A DNA stretch of 64,000 nt from Sphaerochaeta associata (GTDB taxonomy: Bacteria > Spirochaetota > Spirochaetia > Sphaerochaetales > Sphaerochaetaceae): the NCBI RefSeq assembly GCF_022869165.1, contig NZ_CP094929.1:2976001-3040000 (forward strand), read 5' to 3'. The translations under genes and the position numbers were made by a program. Below are positions 42,463 through 52,295 of this stretch, in pieces. Each line of letters starts with the position of its first letter. The first letter of the stretch is position 1. The notes beneath the pieces were generated by a model. The model ran no database searches and was not told the origin of the DNA. It worked only from the letters and a program-made list of their open reading frames with translations.

Positions 42463-42496
42463 ACGCAGAAGAGTAAGTATCACTACCCTTCTGCGT
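42463..42496 (-). terminator. hairpin after the sulfatase operon
   Basis: ACGCAGAAG (42463-42471) and CTTCTGCGT (42488-42496) form a perfect 9-base stem with a 16-base loop, about 60 bases after the sulfatase stop on the minus strand, followed by ATTTC. It is a plausible but weak intrinsic terminator. Confidence 0.5.
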
Positions 42497-42554
42497 CAGT
42501 ATTCATACAATCGTGATGATGCATACAGTCCTGTGTCGAGAATTGCCTTTCCTT

Positions 42555-44090
42555 TCAGCTTTTCGGAACCTGCAACACTCCTGGGTCCGAGGCATGGAAT
42601 TCCTTGTCAAACCAGAACCCCTTGGGATGCAACTTTGTCCTGTAGCGATTACGGGGGGCTGGTATAGGGTCGGTTGCCCGAAGCATCGCAGCCGTCAACT
42701 CAGTGAGCATGTCCGCCTTTATCGCTTGATACATTTCTCCATCCCAGAGGTTATTAATTTCCATCGGGTCGTCTTTCAAGTTATAAAGGTACCCTGTCCC
42801 CAGCATATCAACTTGAATCTTGTACTCACCTTTTCTGAGCATTCTCACCTGGCTGCACTGCGTCCAGGTATTGAGACAGTCGAAGGTCTCCCACAGGTGG
42901 CAGGCTTTCTCCTCTTGAGGAGTGAGATTGTCTTCTTCGTCCCAATAGAGACCTCCAAATCCAGTCTCACTATAAGCAACCTCATACTCCTTGGGATCAT
43001 AGGCAGTGTTTTCCAAGAGCGGGCGAAGACTCTTTCCCTGCACTCCGAACGGTGTATGAACACCCAGGTAATCACAGAGGGTGGGAAGAATATCTACGAT
43101 ATTCACAAAATTGGCTCCCACCCTGCCCTGGTTGGCAATACCCGGGCCCCGCCAGATCATCGGAATATGAGTCAACACATCACTAAGGTCGGGACCTTTG
43201 CGTACCAAGCCATACTCTCCCATGAAATCGCCATGGTCGGAGAGGAAAATCACCAGGGTGTTGTCCAACAGGTTTCGCTGCTCAAGCCCCTCGATGAGGC
43301 GTTTGAACTGGTCATCGATCAGGCGCAACATACCCAAGTAGTTTGATCGGTCTCGATTGATTCGTTGCTCGATCTCAGTTCCCAGTACCTTCTCCCAGAT
43401 ACCACGAATCCACGTATACCGAGGACCTTTCCCTTCCAAGTTTTCCGGTCCTGTAGAGAGTGGAGGAAGCAGGTGGGGAGGAAACATGCTGAAGTACGGC
43501 TCACACACTTGGTACGGATTATGAGGTTCAGCGAAGGAAACCCATGCAAAGAATGGTTTTCCAGTTTCCTTCACTTCGTCCACAAACTTCAGTGCCGAAC
43601 TCACATTGCGATACGGAAGCTGGTCTGATACATCACCAGGAGAGGGCTCCATTGAGTCAATGAATTTGAGTGTTTTTAAATAGTCATCAAGTTTCTGCTC
43701 AGACTGAGAAAGATGTTGCCTATCCTCCACCCCCAGATGCCCGTTCACCTCATGAAAATCAAATTCCTCTACCTTGTGATGGCTGTGGTTTTTCCCGCAG
43801 AGAGCGGTTGTATAGCCTTGTTGTTTCAGAACGTCCAACAAATCCTCGGTATACACGGCATCAGCTGCATTATGGTTGGTACGCACACAGTGCGATTGGC
43901 AGTAGCGGCCGGTGAACATGCTTACCCGAGCAGGCATGCAGGTAGGATTGGGCGTATAGGCTTGTGAAAAATCAACACCCTTTTCTGCAAAGGAGTCAAG
44001 AAAAGGCATGGTATCCAGAGAATACCCTGCCGCCTTCCTAAGGTCGTGGCGTTGCTGGTCGGTCATCACAATGACAATGTTTGGTTTCAT
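42555..44090 (-). CDS. family S1 sulfatase, cysteine type
   Basis: A 511-residue sulfatase. The formylglycine site is Cys51 in TCMPARVSMFTGRY, so it needs oxidation by an anaerobic sulfatase-maturing enzyme, which is not in the window. Metal and sulfate-binding residues are visible: MTDQQRHD near the N-terminus, CGKNHSHH, and FLSDHGDFMGEYG near residue 280. No signal peptide is seen, suggesting that it desulfates imported sugars in the cytoplasm. Its ATG is three bases after the lplC stop. With GH2 and an Lpl importer upstream, a sulfated oligosaccharide (glycosaminoglycan, fucan or algal type) is the likely substrate. Confidence 0.9.
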   Translation of the reverse strand: MKPNIVIVMTDQQRHDLRKAAGYSLDTMPFLDSFAEKGVDFSQAYTPNPTCMPARVSMFTGRYCQSHCVRTNHNAADAVYTEDLLDVLKQQGYTTALCGKNHSHHKVEEFDFHEVNGHLGVEDRQHLSQSEQKLDDYLKTLKFIDSMEPSPGDVSDQLPYRNVSSALKFVDEVKETGKPFFAWVSFAEPHNPYQVCEPYFSMFPPHLLPPLSTGPENLEGKGPRYTWIRGIWEKVLGTEIEQRINRDRSNYLGMLRLIDDQFKRLIEGLEQRNLLDNTLVIFLSDHGDFMGEYGLVRKGPDLSDVLTHIPMIWRGPGIANQGRVGANFVNIVDILPTLCDYLGVHTPFGVQGKSLRPLLENTAYDPKEYEVAYSETGFGGLYWDEEDNLTPQEEKACHLWETFDCLNTWTQCSQVRMLRKGEYKIQVDMLGTGYLYNLKDDPMEINNLWDGEMYQAIKADMLTELTAAMLRATDPIPAPRNRYRTKLHPKGFWFDKEFHASDPGVLQVPKS

Positions 44091-44093
44091 ACA

Positions 44094-44981
44094 TTACCCC
44101 TTTACCGCCCCGATCATGACGCCCTTCACGAAATGCTTCTGAACGAAGGGATAAAGAACCAGGACTGGAACACTCGAAACTACGATTACTGAATATTTTA
44201 TACCTTCGGCCATCTTGATCTTGTCCCCCATGCCTACATCATTGGTACCCATCTGCTCGGTTTGACCCAGCAGCAGGATGTCGCGCAGGATGATTTGCAG
44301 CGGAAACAGTTCCTCGTTGCGCAGGTAGATCAAAGCACTGAAATAGGAATTCCAGTGGGAGACTGCATAGAAGAGAATGAGAACGGCAATGATCGAGGAA
44401 GAAAGCGGTAGAACTATGCTGATCAGCGTCCGGATATTGGAGCTGCCGTCGATCATTGCCGACTCATACATTTCATGGGGAATGCTATTCTCAAAAAACG
44501 TCTTGGCAACGATGAAGTTGTATGTGGTGATGGCCACCGGAAGCACAATGGCCCAGATGGAGTCGTAGATCCCCAAATCACGCACCAACAGATAGGTAGG
44601 AATCATGCCGCCGTTGAAATACATCGTAAAAACTACAAACAATGTGATGGGACGTCGGAAAGGCATGTCCTTTCTGGAAAGCGGGTATGCAAGCATGATG
44701 GTCATCACTACGTTGATGATGGTGCCCAGCACGGTATACAGAATCGTATTGCGATAGCCGAGCCAGATGCTTTCGTTTTCCAGCACCATTTTATAGGGTT
44801 CCAGGGTCAATCCTCTCGGAAACAGTATCACTTTGCCCCTGAGGACCAAATCAGGGTCGGAGAAGGAGGCTGAAAGTACAAAAATCAAGGGATACAGGAC
44901 GATGAGAATCGTACCAATGGAGAGCACATTGACCACAGTATTGAAAAGCCGGTCATCGGAGGTTATCGAGCGGTGTGCCAT
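44094..44981 (-). CDS. LplC-type carbohydrate ABC transporter permease (second system)
   Basis: A 295-residue permease with six helices, the ATPase-contact loop ESAMIDGSSNIRTLISIVLP and the LplC ending YPFVQKHFVKGVMIGAVKG, close to the permease at 7720-8598. It begins nine bases after the LplB stop and ends three bases before the sulfatase start, so it is in the middle of the operon. It forms the translocation channel with LplB for the ligand of the binding protein at 45966-47537. Confidence 0.92.
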   Translation of the reverse strand: MAHRSITSDDRLFNTVVNVLSIGTILIVLYPLIFVLSASFSDPDLVLRGKVILFPRGLTLEPYKMVLENESIWLGYRNTILYTVLGTIINVVMTIMLAYPLSRKDMPFRRPITLFVVFTMYFNGGMIPTYLLVRDLGIYDSIWAIVLPVAITTYNFIVAKTFFENSIPHEMYESAMIDGSSNIRTLISIVLPLSSSIIAVLILFYAVSHWNSYFSALIYLRNEELFPLQIILRDILLLGQTEQMGTNDVGMGDKIKMAEGIKYSVIVVSSVPVLVLYPFVQKHFVKGVMIGAVKG

Positions 44982-44990
44982 TTCTGCCTC

Positions 44991-45899
44991 CTACCACAAA
45001 CTGGTTTTGGTGAATTTTTTCACCAATGTATTGGAGAAGAGCAACAGCAGGAAATTTATCAAGGAGTTGAAAAGTCCTACTGCAGCACTATAGCTGAACT
45101 GCCCTTTCTGGATGCCGTTCTTGTAAATGAACGTGGAGATAATCTCGCTGCTGCTCATGTTGATGGGATTCTGCATCAATAAGACTTTCTCAAAGCCGAT
45201 CTCCATCAGGCTTCCCATGCGCATGATGAACAGTATGAGAATTGTCGGCAGCAACCCTGGCAGTGAGATGTGAATGATTTTCTTAAAGCGGCTGCAACCG
45301 TCGATGGTAGCAGCTTCATAGAGCGTGGAATCGATCGCCGTCAATGCAGCGATGTAGATGATCGAGTTGAATCCCATCGACTGCCAGACGTTGGAGAAAA
45401 CAAACAATGTTTGGAAATACTGGGCCTTGGCCATGTAATCGGCAGCGGGAAACCCAAAAAGTCCTAGGAACTTATTGAAGATCCCATAATCAACATTGGA
45501 AAACAGGTTGAGCATGCTTACCACCACAACCACTGAGAGAAAGTGCGGAATATAGGTGATGTTCTGTACGGTTCTTTGCAGGCGCTTATGCTGTATCTCA
45601 TTTATCAATAATGCGAGGAAAATCGGAATCGGGAATCCGATTGCCAGCTGATAGATACTCAATGAGATGGTGTTGTAGATAATCTCCCAGAAATAGTATG
45701 AATCGAAAAATTGGCTGAAATATCTCATTCCCACCCAGGGACTGGCGGTAATACCCAAGGAAGGGTTGAACCTTCTAAACGCTATCTGCAACCCATACAT
45801 CGGCACATATTTGAATACAACATACCAAGCAAGGGGAATGAGCAACAAAAGGAACAAGTCCAGCTTTGCGTACACACGCTTCCAAACACGTTTAGACAT
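44991..45899 (-). CDS. LplB-type carbohydrate ABC transporter permease (second system)
   Basis: A 302-residue permease with the EAA loop YEAATIDGCSRFKKIIHISLPGLLP and the LplB-type end SYSAAVGLFNSLINFLLLLFSN. It starts MSKRVWKRVYAKLDLF after a GGAGG-like site. It follows the binding-protein gene across a 66-base gap containing a 12-bp hairpin, a usual arrangement for making more binding protein than permease. Confidence 0.92.
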   Translation of the reverse strand: MSKRVWKRVYAKLDLFLLLLIPLAWYVVFKYVPMYGLQIAFRRFNPSLGITASPWVGMRYFSQFFDSYYFWEIIYNTISLSIYQLAIGFPIPIFLALLINEIQHKRLQRTVQNITYIPHFLSVVVVVSMLNLFSNVDYGIFNKFLGLFGFPAADYMAKAQYFQTLFVFSNVWQSMGFNSIIYIAALTAIDSTLYEAATIDGCSRFKKIIHISLPGLLPTILILFIMRMGSLMEIGFEKVLLMQNPINMSSSEIISTFIYKNGIQKGQFSYSAAVGLFNSLINFLLLLFSNTLVKKFTKTSLW

Positions 45900-45918
45900 A
45901 CAGCCTCCTCAGCCAATT

Positions 45919-45950
45919 TGCAGGCTTTCCGTGTGTTGGGAAAGCCTGCA
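45919..45950 (-). promoter_or_regulatory. intercistronic hairpin between binding protein and permeases
   Basis: TGCAGGCTTTCC and GGAAAGCCTGCA form a perfect 12-base stem with an 8-base loop. No T-run follows on the minus strand. It probably stabilises the binding-protein mRNA 3' end or partly terminates transcription. Confidence 0.65.
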
Positions 45951-45965
45951 GTTACTCGTATGGTT

Positions 45966-47537
45966 TTACAGCCGATCGAAGGCCTGCTGATACAATTTTT
46001 CGAGCTTTGCAATGCCAATCTTATCCAAGGTGGCGCAGTATTCGTCCCATTTGTCGAATTTCCATTCTCCGAGGATGAACTTTGTCACTGCTTCGTCACG
46101 ATACTTATAGAGGTCTTGAACTATGGTGACAAACTCCTCGCTCTCCTCCTGGGTGAAGCTCGGTTGCAGGTAGACTTGCTCGGGAAGGTAGGGCACCATC
46201 ATCGCCGACACTTCTTTGGTGAGAGCTGACGCAACCACACCGTCGGTATCGTTGGTGATGACCTGCGGGAAGCCGCCGCCGGGTACCAGGTTTATCTGCC
46301 CGAGAGCTGTCATGAAGCCCTTGGGATCCTTGAGGATGGAGTCGACGAAGACCGGGGTGCCGTTTGCGTCAAGCGTATAGGTTTCATTCTCAATCCCGTA
46401 GCGGAAGAAAAGCGATCCTTCTTCAGAGTAGAAGTAATCGACCCAGCGCATGGCCACTTCAGGATTCGTACACACATTACTGATCGCAAAGGCCCCGACT
46501 GCCAGAACGCCGGAGTTGGCATCGCTCCACAGCTGGTCTCCATAGGGGCCCTTGATCGGAGCATAGCCGGTGAACTGGTTCTCAACCTTGAGGAAGACAT
46601 CACTGTAGGGCATGTAGAAAGCGCCGAAGAGTGCGTTGGAGAGGTTCGAACGCCAAGAGGGAAGGTCACGCTTGTAGTAGTCCTTCCACAAGAGTTTCTC
46701 TTCATACAACTGGTTGAGGAATTGCAGGTAGCTCTTGAACTTCGCGTCCTTAAGCCAAATATGCACCTTGCCGTTTTCAATGTTGATCGTTTCCTTCATC
46801 TGATGATCGAGACCGAAGGAACCTCCGAGCACATAGATGGAGCTTGCTTCACGGATTCCCAGTGGAATTTCATCCTTCAAGCCGTTGCCGTTCGGGTCCT
46901 TGTCGCGGAAGGCTCTCAGGACTGTAATCAGCTCATCTGTGGTGGTGGGAGCCTTCAGACCAAGCTTTGCCAGCCACTCCTTGTTGATCCACTGCTTGAA
47001 TCCCATGCGGCCGGTATTGCTCAGATCCAGCTCCGGCAGGGCATAGATGTTACCGTCTGCACTGGTGATGGAGGCAAGAATCGTGGGATACTTGGCCATG
47101 AGTGCCATGAAATTGGGAGCGTACTGCTTAAGCAGATCGTTGAGAGGAATCAGCTGGCCGCTTTCCATACCATACTTGGCAATTTCCACTTTTGACAGCT
47201 GGGCACGTACGAAGACATCAGGAAGGTCGTTGGAGGCAAAGAGAAGGCTCTTTTTCTCATCGTATCCCTGGGTGGGAACTTCCTGGTAGTCCATAATCAC
47301 ATTCGAAAGCTTCTGGTATTCAGTAAGCATCTTCACGTTCTTCCACTCTGCGGTATTCTGGTCGCGAACACCAAAAACCTTCAAGGTAACCGGCTCGGCA
47401 ACAATTGGAAAGCCGGATGCGTTCAGTCCAGCCGTTGGGGCTGCGGGAACTGTGACAGCAACTTCCTTGTTTCCTGCTGCAGGGATTGACATCAGCAGCA
47501 CAACAAGCACAAACAGTACCATTACTGATTTTTTCAT
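45966..47537 (-). CDS. extracellular solute-binding protein of the second Lpl-type importer
   Basis: A 523-residue binding protein with signal peptide MKKSVMVLFVLVVLLMSIPAAG and no lipobox. A calcium-binding-type loop DKDPNGNGLKDEIPLG, common in LplA-like proteins, lies near residue 215, and the overall length matches that group. It is transcribed after the YesM/YesN-type regulators and before LplB/LplC, so the regulators probably sense its ligand or a related sugar and induce the operon. Confidence 0.9.
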   Translation of the reverse strand: MKKSVMVLFVLVVLLMSIPAAGNKEVAVTVPAAPTAGLNASGFPIVAEPVTLKVFGVRDQNTAEWKNVKMLTEYQKLSNVIMDYQEVPTQGYDEKKSLLFASNDLPDVFVRAQLSKVEIAKYGMESGQLIPLNDLLKQYAPNFMALMAKYPTILASITSADGNIYALPELDLSNTGRMGFKQWINKEWLAKLGLKAPTTTDELITVLRAFRDKDPNGNGLKDEIPLGIREASSIYVLGGSFGLDHQMKETINIENGKVHIWLKDAKFKSYLQFLNQLYEEKLLWKDYYKRDLPSWRSNLSNALFGAFYMPYSDVFLKVENQFTGYAPIKGPYGDQLWSDANSGVLAVGAFAISNVCTNPEVAMRWVDYFYSEEGSLFFRYGIENETYTLDANGTPVFVDSILKDPKGFMTALGQINLVPGGGFPQVITNDTDGVVASALTKEVSAMMVPYLPEQVYLQPSFTQEESEEFVTIVQDLYKYRDEAVTKFILGEWKFDKWDEYCATLDKIGIAKLEKLYQQAFDRL

Positions 47538-47621
47538 GGCATTATCTCCTTTTCTAGAAAAAGCGTACCATGGTGTTTTCGTTCGATGGAAAACTTGTAC
47601 TCTACATACTTTATCGATTAC

Positions 47622-48719
47622 TCAGTTTTTTTTACCCAACTCTTGTTCCATGTACCCAATTGGTGTAATTCCTTCTACATCCTTGAATACCTTGAAAAAG
47701 TAATTATAGTTTTTAAATCCGCAATCGCCGGCTACTTGCTTGAGAGGGCACCCTTGGAGAATCTTGGTTTTTGCCTTTTGAATTCTTGTCAGGCTGAGAT
47801 ACTTGGAAAAGGTAACCTTCATCTCATGGTGGAAAATCCTGCTTAGATACGATGCATTCACTCCAATGCTTTTTGCGCATTTCTCAAGGGAGATGTTCTT
47901 GTAGTAGAAATGATCAACATAGGAAGCCGCCAATTGGACATTATGAGAGGCTGAGCTCTGCTGCAGCAATTCCAGAAGCGAACGATATCGATCTGAGAGA
48001 CCTGCAGCCAACAGTTGTCCATCCCCCTGATCAATCAGGCGTATAAGAAGGGACAACTCAGGTTCGCTCTGAAAGGAAAGAGAGTACTTGGAAGCAAATG
48101 CTGCAAGGAAATCGAGAATTTCCTTGGTGATCATCAGCCTTGAAGCGGTAAACTGCATTGCAGGCAGACTGTAGACATCCTGCAAGGCGGTGGTGAAGGA
48201 AACCAGGTTCCTCTGTTCGATGGCAAGCAATATATGGTTTTGTTGCTCAAGGGTAAGAGCCAGTTGATGACTCTCTCCCGGTTTTTGAGGTTCGATTTGC
48301 AGTGATGTCTCGATGCTTGGCTTTGCCGTTGATGACGAAGGAGCGAATATCAGGTTGGCTTCCATGGATTTCAAACATGCCAGCAATTGATCTCCGGTAA
48401 CACGGTGCTTGAGGATGTAGTCATGAGCTCCATTTTTCAGGATCTCACGTACATAGTCATAGGTATCATAACTAGAGAGCGCCAGCATCCCGACTCTTGG
48501 ATAGTATTTGGCTATGAAGGATGAAAGCGACACCCCGTTCTCCTCGGGCATGAAAACATCGAAGATTACGATGTTGATGACCATTGTTTCCAAGGCCTGC
48601 TTCGCTTCAGCAACGCTATGTGCAATGGCGCAAACCCGATATCCATTGGCAGACCAATCGACAAGGCCGGCAATATATTGAATGGCTAGGACTTCATCGT
48701 CCACTAATAATATGTTCAT
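47622..48719 (-). CDS. YesN-type response regulator with AraC DNA-binding domain
   Basis: A 365-residue regulator. The receiver domain (1-120) has Asp7/Asp8 and phosphoacceptor Asp54 (VIFDVFMPEE). The C-terminal 100 residues are an AraC-type double helix-turn-helix (SLEKCAKSIGVNASYLSRIFHHEMKVTFSKYLSLTRIQKAK, read in parts; CGFKNYNYFFKVFKDVEGITPIGY). Its ATG overlaps the kinase stop by four bases. Such regulators activate polysaccharide-use operons in response to extracellular sugar sensed by a YesM-type kinase. Confidence 0.92.
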   Translation of the reverse strand: MNILLVDDEVLAIQYIAGLVDWSANGYRVCAIAHSVAEAKQALETMVINIVIFDVFMPEENGVSLSSFIAKYYPRVGMLALSSYDTYDYVREILKNGAHDYILKHRVTGDQLLACLKSMEANLIFAPSSSTAKPSIETSLQIEPQKPGESHQLALTLEQQNHILLAIEQRNLVSFTTALQDVYSLPAMQFTASRLMITKEILDFLAAFASKYSLSFQSEPELSLLIRLIDQGDGQLLAAGLSDRYRSLLELLQQSSASHNVQLAASYVDHFYYKNISLEKCAKSIGVNASYLSRIFHHEMKVTFSKYLSLTRIQKAKTKILQGCPLKQVAGDCGFKNYNYFFKVFKDVEGITPIGYMEQELGKKN

Positions 48720-50410
48720 AAGGGTATGTGTAGTTCCACAACGGTACCAACATTCACAAAGCTGGTGATGAACCCATTATATGGCTCCCCATAAATCATG
48801 CGGATCCTGCTGAAAACATTGGAAATCCCCACACTGCTCAAGTAGTGCATATCCTTGGACACCTGGGCCACCAGCTTGTCAAGGTGCTCCTTCTGGATTC
48901 CTTTTCCATTGTCGGTGACGGTGATATGAATGCCATCGTCAAGTTTGTACGCTTTTACGGTGATGTTCCCGTCCTTCTTGTTGGCGATGCCATGAATGAG
49001 CGCGTTCTCCACGATTGGCTGCAGTAGCAATTTAGGAATCTTATGGGACAAAAGCTCTTCATCTATCTCCCAAACGGTTTCAAATTCCTGCTGATACTTG
49101 AAGCGCTGAATCAGAAGGTACTGCTTGATGTAGTGAATCTCCTGCGAAAGAGGTATGAACTCATCACCTTGTCCCAATACTGCTCGCAGTAGTTCCACCA
49201 TGGCTGTTGCCACTACCTCGATTTCCTTCACTCCCTTTAAATGCGCATAGTATTTCATGCTGTTGATGGTGTTGTAGACAAAGTGCGGCTGAATCTGCGA
49301 CTGCAGGATGGCAAACTCGCTTTCACGTTTTTGCTTCTCTGTCTGCTTGATTTGCTCAAGCAGATCCTCAATTTGATCCATCATGGTGTTGAAAACGGCA
49401 GCCATCTCCCCTATCTCATCTTCAGATACTACAGAAGAGCGGACGTGGAGGTTGCCCTTCCCCACTTCGTGCATGCTCTTTCTCAGCTCGCTGATATTAC
49501 GGTACAGCCGGGATGTGAGCAGCCAAGAGGCGAGGAAAATCAAAGGAAGTGAAATGAGAATGATCAGGATGACCGTCGAACGAAGCCTCAGTGCATCCCC
49601 GAGTAGCACCTGGTAGGAGATGATGCCTATAGTGGAGATACCTTCAGTCTGCCCATCTTGAACCAACATGAGGTTTTCACGGGTATAGCTTTCCATATCT
49701 GTTTCGCCCAACAGTACCGCAGCTATTTCGCTCTGTGAGATTGGTTGCTGCGCAGACGCTTTATTATCAAAGAGCAGTTGCCCGTTGAGATAGGTGGCAA
49801 GGTAGAGCTGCTCGGCCGAGGTAAAAGAGAAAAGTTTCGAGGAGAGATAGGAATAATCGAGCTCTGCCACCACCAAGGCGAGAGGCTCCTTGTCGGCAAA
49901 CAATGTACGAGTATAGACTAATCGTTTTTCTTTTGCAAAGTAATGGAGTTTGGGAGCGAGCGTCGCAAAGGCAGCCTGCATCCAAGGTTGCATCATCTGG
50001 CCTTTCAGCAAGAGGCTGCCTCCCGATTGAAACACATTCCCGTTGGCACTGAAGACCGATAACTGGCTGATGTACTCCTTGTTAGTCACGAGATTGCTCA
50101 GGTAGGAATCAACTGCTTTCTTCTGGAGAAACCACTCATAGGAAGCTTCCACCAAGGAAGTAGTTGCAGCTTCCTTGATAACGGGATTCATGGTGACCAT
50201 CAGGGTAATGCCCCGGGAATCCTCCAGCATGGAGTCCAACTCGGAAGCATTGTTCCCGATGATGCCCTGCATATATTGCAGGGCATTGCGTTCAATGATG
50301 ACCACTACTTGGCGATAGATGAATACGAGTGAGATTACCATGACCAGCAAGGCTACCAGCATGGTCATCAGGAAGATTTTGCTTTGCAGGGAAAGTCTCT
50401 TTCGTTGCAC
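48716..50410 (-). CDS. YesM-type membrane sensor histidine kinase
   Basis: A 564-residue sensor. Two transmembrane helices (about 12-33 and 280-300) flank an extracytoplasmic dCache-like sensor region; a HAMP domain follows (to about 355). The phosphoacceptor lies in ILQSQIQPHFVYNTINSMKYY, the His_kinase (PF06580) type, and the HATPase has LLLQPIVENALIHGI and VTDNGKGI. It overlaps the YesN-type regulator gene by four bases and follows GH2 by 20 bases. It should sense an extracellular sugar and activate the operon. Confidence 0.92.
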   Translation of the reverse strand: MQRKRLSLQSKIFLMTMLVALLVMVISLVFIYRQVVVIIERNALQYMQGIIGNNASELDSMLEDSRGITLMVTMNPVIKEAATTSLVEASYEWFLQKKAVDSYLSNLVTNKEYISQLSVFSANGNVFQSGGSLLLKGQMMQPWMQAAFATLAPKLHYFAKEKRLVYTRTLFADKEPLALVVAELDYSYLSSKLFSFTSAEQLYLATYLNGQLLFDNKASAQQPISQSEIAAVLLGETDMESYTRENLMLVQDGQTEGISTIGIISYQVLLGDALRLRSTVILIILISLPLIFLASWLLTSRLYRNISELRKSMHEVGKGNLHVRSSVVSEDEIGEMAAVFNTMMDQIEDLLEQIKQTEKQKRESEFAILQSQIQPHFVYNTINSMKYYAHLKGVKEIEVVATAMVELLRAVLGQGDEFIPLSQEIHYIKQYLLIQRFKYQQEFETVWEIDEELLSHKIPKLLLQPIVENALIHGIANKKDGNITVKAYKLDDGIHITVTDNGKGIQKEHLDKLVAQVSKDMHYLSSVGISNVFSRIRMIYGEPYNGFITSFVNVGTVVELHIPL

Positions 50411-50430
50411 CCGTTCATTCCACCTATTGG

Positions 50431-52212
50431 TTACTGATATGTTTTGGGAACCTTGGAGAATATGGCGGCTATCCGCTGCATGTCAAACTTCAAGGTTCTG
50501 TCGTAGTAGTATATGCCATTTTTCTCCTGTTCGACATCAGTAAGCTGTGTGTAGCAGTAGCCGCACGCATGATCCATTTCGAGAATAACATCGGTAAGGG
50601 CCTCAAGCCGGGCATAGAACTCTTCCAAGGTTTTCGGTGATTCGCCATAGCCCCATGAAACAAGGTTCTGGCCTACAATCAGTTCTGAATTCAATTGCGT
50701 TGCTGGATCCCACTTGATGCCTCCGTACTCATCGACCAGATAAGGCTGGCCGCTGTACTCGCTCTCGAACTGAGGGAAGTTGCGGAAGGGCTTGCCATCC
50801 TTCATCTCCAGCTTGGCTGCAAACTTTTGGGGATCCTGATCATAGGCATGTACTGTCCACAAGTCGGTGACAAAGTGAATGTACCCACTGCTGTCATTTA
50901 CCGGACGCGATGGGTCGAGCATCTTGCATAAGTTGTATGCATCGCGGTGGAGGCGACGATGTGCATGGGCATCGGTGAAACGGAAGGTTTCGTTCAGCGG
51001 CGTCCACGTGATGATCGAGGGATGATTACGGTCGCGCGCAATGATCTCCGCCCATTCGGAGAGGAAATTACGAGCAGGTAATCCCTCCTGATTATATTCC
51101 AGACCCCAGCTCGGGCTTTCGCCCCAGCATAAATACCCAAGTCGGTCGGCCCAGTAGAGATAGCGAGGTTCAAATACTTTTTGGTGCAGACGAGCGCCGT
51201 TGAATCCTGCCTGTTTGGCAAGCAGGATGTCTTGTCTCAACGCTTCGTCGGAAGGGGAAGTCCATTGGCTGGATGGGTAGTAGCCTTGATCCAGGACAAG
51301 GCGCTGATAGAGTTTCTTGTGATTGAGGTAGACTTGATTGCCTTGCACTTGAACATGGCGCATGCCCATGTAGGAGGAGACGGTATCTACAACCGAATTC
51401 CCAACCAGTACGGTAAGCTCAAGGGTATACACATAGGGTTTATCAGGGTCCCAGAGTTGCATGAAGGGAATGCTGAGGACGACGGGCGAACCTTCATTGG
51501 CCAAGCATTTAGCGAAAGCAGCCAACGAACCATCCTCAGTGAACACTTTGCAGCCGAATTCCATTCCTTCTGCAATTGCTGAGAACCGTGGGATTATTGT
51601 CAGCTGTTCACTGTCAATATCGCAGTTCATCTGCACACTTTCCAAACTGAAGGGAGAGACGGCTTCCATCCAGACGGTCTGCCAAATGCCGGTAGTCCGG
51701 GTATAGAAGCATTTATAGGAGTGAAGGAAGCTTGATTGCTTTCCCGATGGAATACTTCCATCCTGCAGGTTGCTGGTTGCCTTCACGACAAGGTTATAGC
51801 TTTTTCCAGCGCTGACATGCCTTGTAAGATCAATGGTAAAGGGGGTGCTGCCTCCGTCGTGAAAGCCTACCTGCATACCATCGATAAAGACATCGGCATG
51901 GTAAAAAACAGCTCCAAAATGCAACAGAACCCTTTTGCCTGCATAGGAGAAAGGAATCTCAAGCGTTCGGTGGTAGAAGATCGAGAAGATCAGGTCCTTG
52001 TAGGCCACACCCGACAGCTCACTCTCTGGTGAGAACGGAACAACAATGGTCTTGTCAAAGCCGGTACTCTTCTCTTCCTGGTTGAAGGACTGTTTCTCAG
52101 AGAAATAGGGCGGCCTCATATTGATGGTATAGGTCCACTCTCCATTGAGGTTGGTCCACTCCGACCGCATAAATTGCGGATTGGGATGTTCTGGCTTAGG
52201 CAGGATTGTCAT
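50431..52212 (-). CDS. glycoside hydrolase family 2 (beta-glucuronidase/beta-galactosidase-like)
   Basis: A 593-residue GH2 enzyme: N-terminal jelly-roll sugar-binding domain (about 15-185), an immunoglobulin-like domain (185-285) and a TIM barrel. The acid/base is Glu408 in TPLNETFRF and the nucleophile Glu495 in YLVDEYGG. The length is like beta-glucuronidase rather than LacZ. ATG 52212 follows GGAGAG; the frame opens 13 codons upstream. It is the first gene of the operon that includes the two-component pair, importer and sulfatase. No signal peptide is visible, so it should act on imported oligosaccharides. The sugar specificity cannot be assigned by eye. Confidence 0.88.
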   Translation of the reverse strand: MTILPKPEHPNPQFMRSEWTNLNGEWTYTINMRPPYFSEKQSFNQEEKSTGFDKTIVVPFSPESELSGVAYKDLIFSIFYHRTLEIPFSYAGKRVLLHFGAVFYHADVFIDGMQVGFHDGGSTPFTIDLTRHVSAGKSYNLVVKATSNLQDGSIPSGKQSSFLHSYKCFYTRTTGIWQTVWMEAVSPFSLESVQMNCDIDSEQLTIIPRFSAIAEGMEFGCKVFTEDGSLAAFAKCLANEGSPVVLSIPFMQLWDPDKPYVYTLELTVLVGNSVVDTVSSYMGMRHVQVQGNQVYLNHKKLYQRLVLDQGYYPSSQWTSPSDEALRQDILLAKQAGFNGARLHQKVFEPRYLYWADRLGYLCWGESPSWGLEYNQEGLPARNFLSEWAEIIARDRNHPSIITWTPLNETFRFTDAHAHRRLHRDAYNLCKMLDPSRPVNDSSGYIHFVTDLWTVHAYDQDPQKFAAKLEMKDGKPFRNFPQFESEYSGQPYLVDEYGGIKWDPATQLNSELIVGQNLVSWGYGESPKTLEEFYARLEALTDVILEMDHACGYCYTQLTDVEQEKNGIYYYDRTLKFDMQRIAAIFSKVPKTYQ

Positions 52213-52268
52213 TGTTCTCTCCTCTGTATTATAAAGTCTACCAGCAACCACAAGTCAGCTGGATTCTA

Positions 52269-52295
52269 AGTACTCCCAATATTTTGGGGGGTACT
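52269..52295 (-). terminator. hairpin between RES gene and GH2 operon
   Basis: AGTACTCCCAA ... TTGGGGGGTACT forms a 10-11 base-pair stem with a TATT loop, with one G-U pair and one bulge. It lies 160 bases beyond the RES gene stop and upstream of GH2. Only TTAG follows on the minus strand, so terminator activity is uncertain. The rest of the 241-base gap is AT-rich with no evident gene. Confidence 0.45.

Noticed and set aside
42513-43346. Plus-strand 277-residue open frame
   Set aside because: It is antisense to the sulfatase and lacks any signature.
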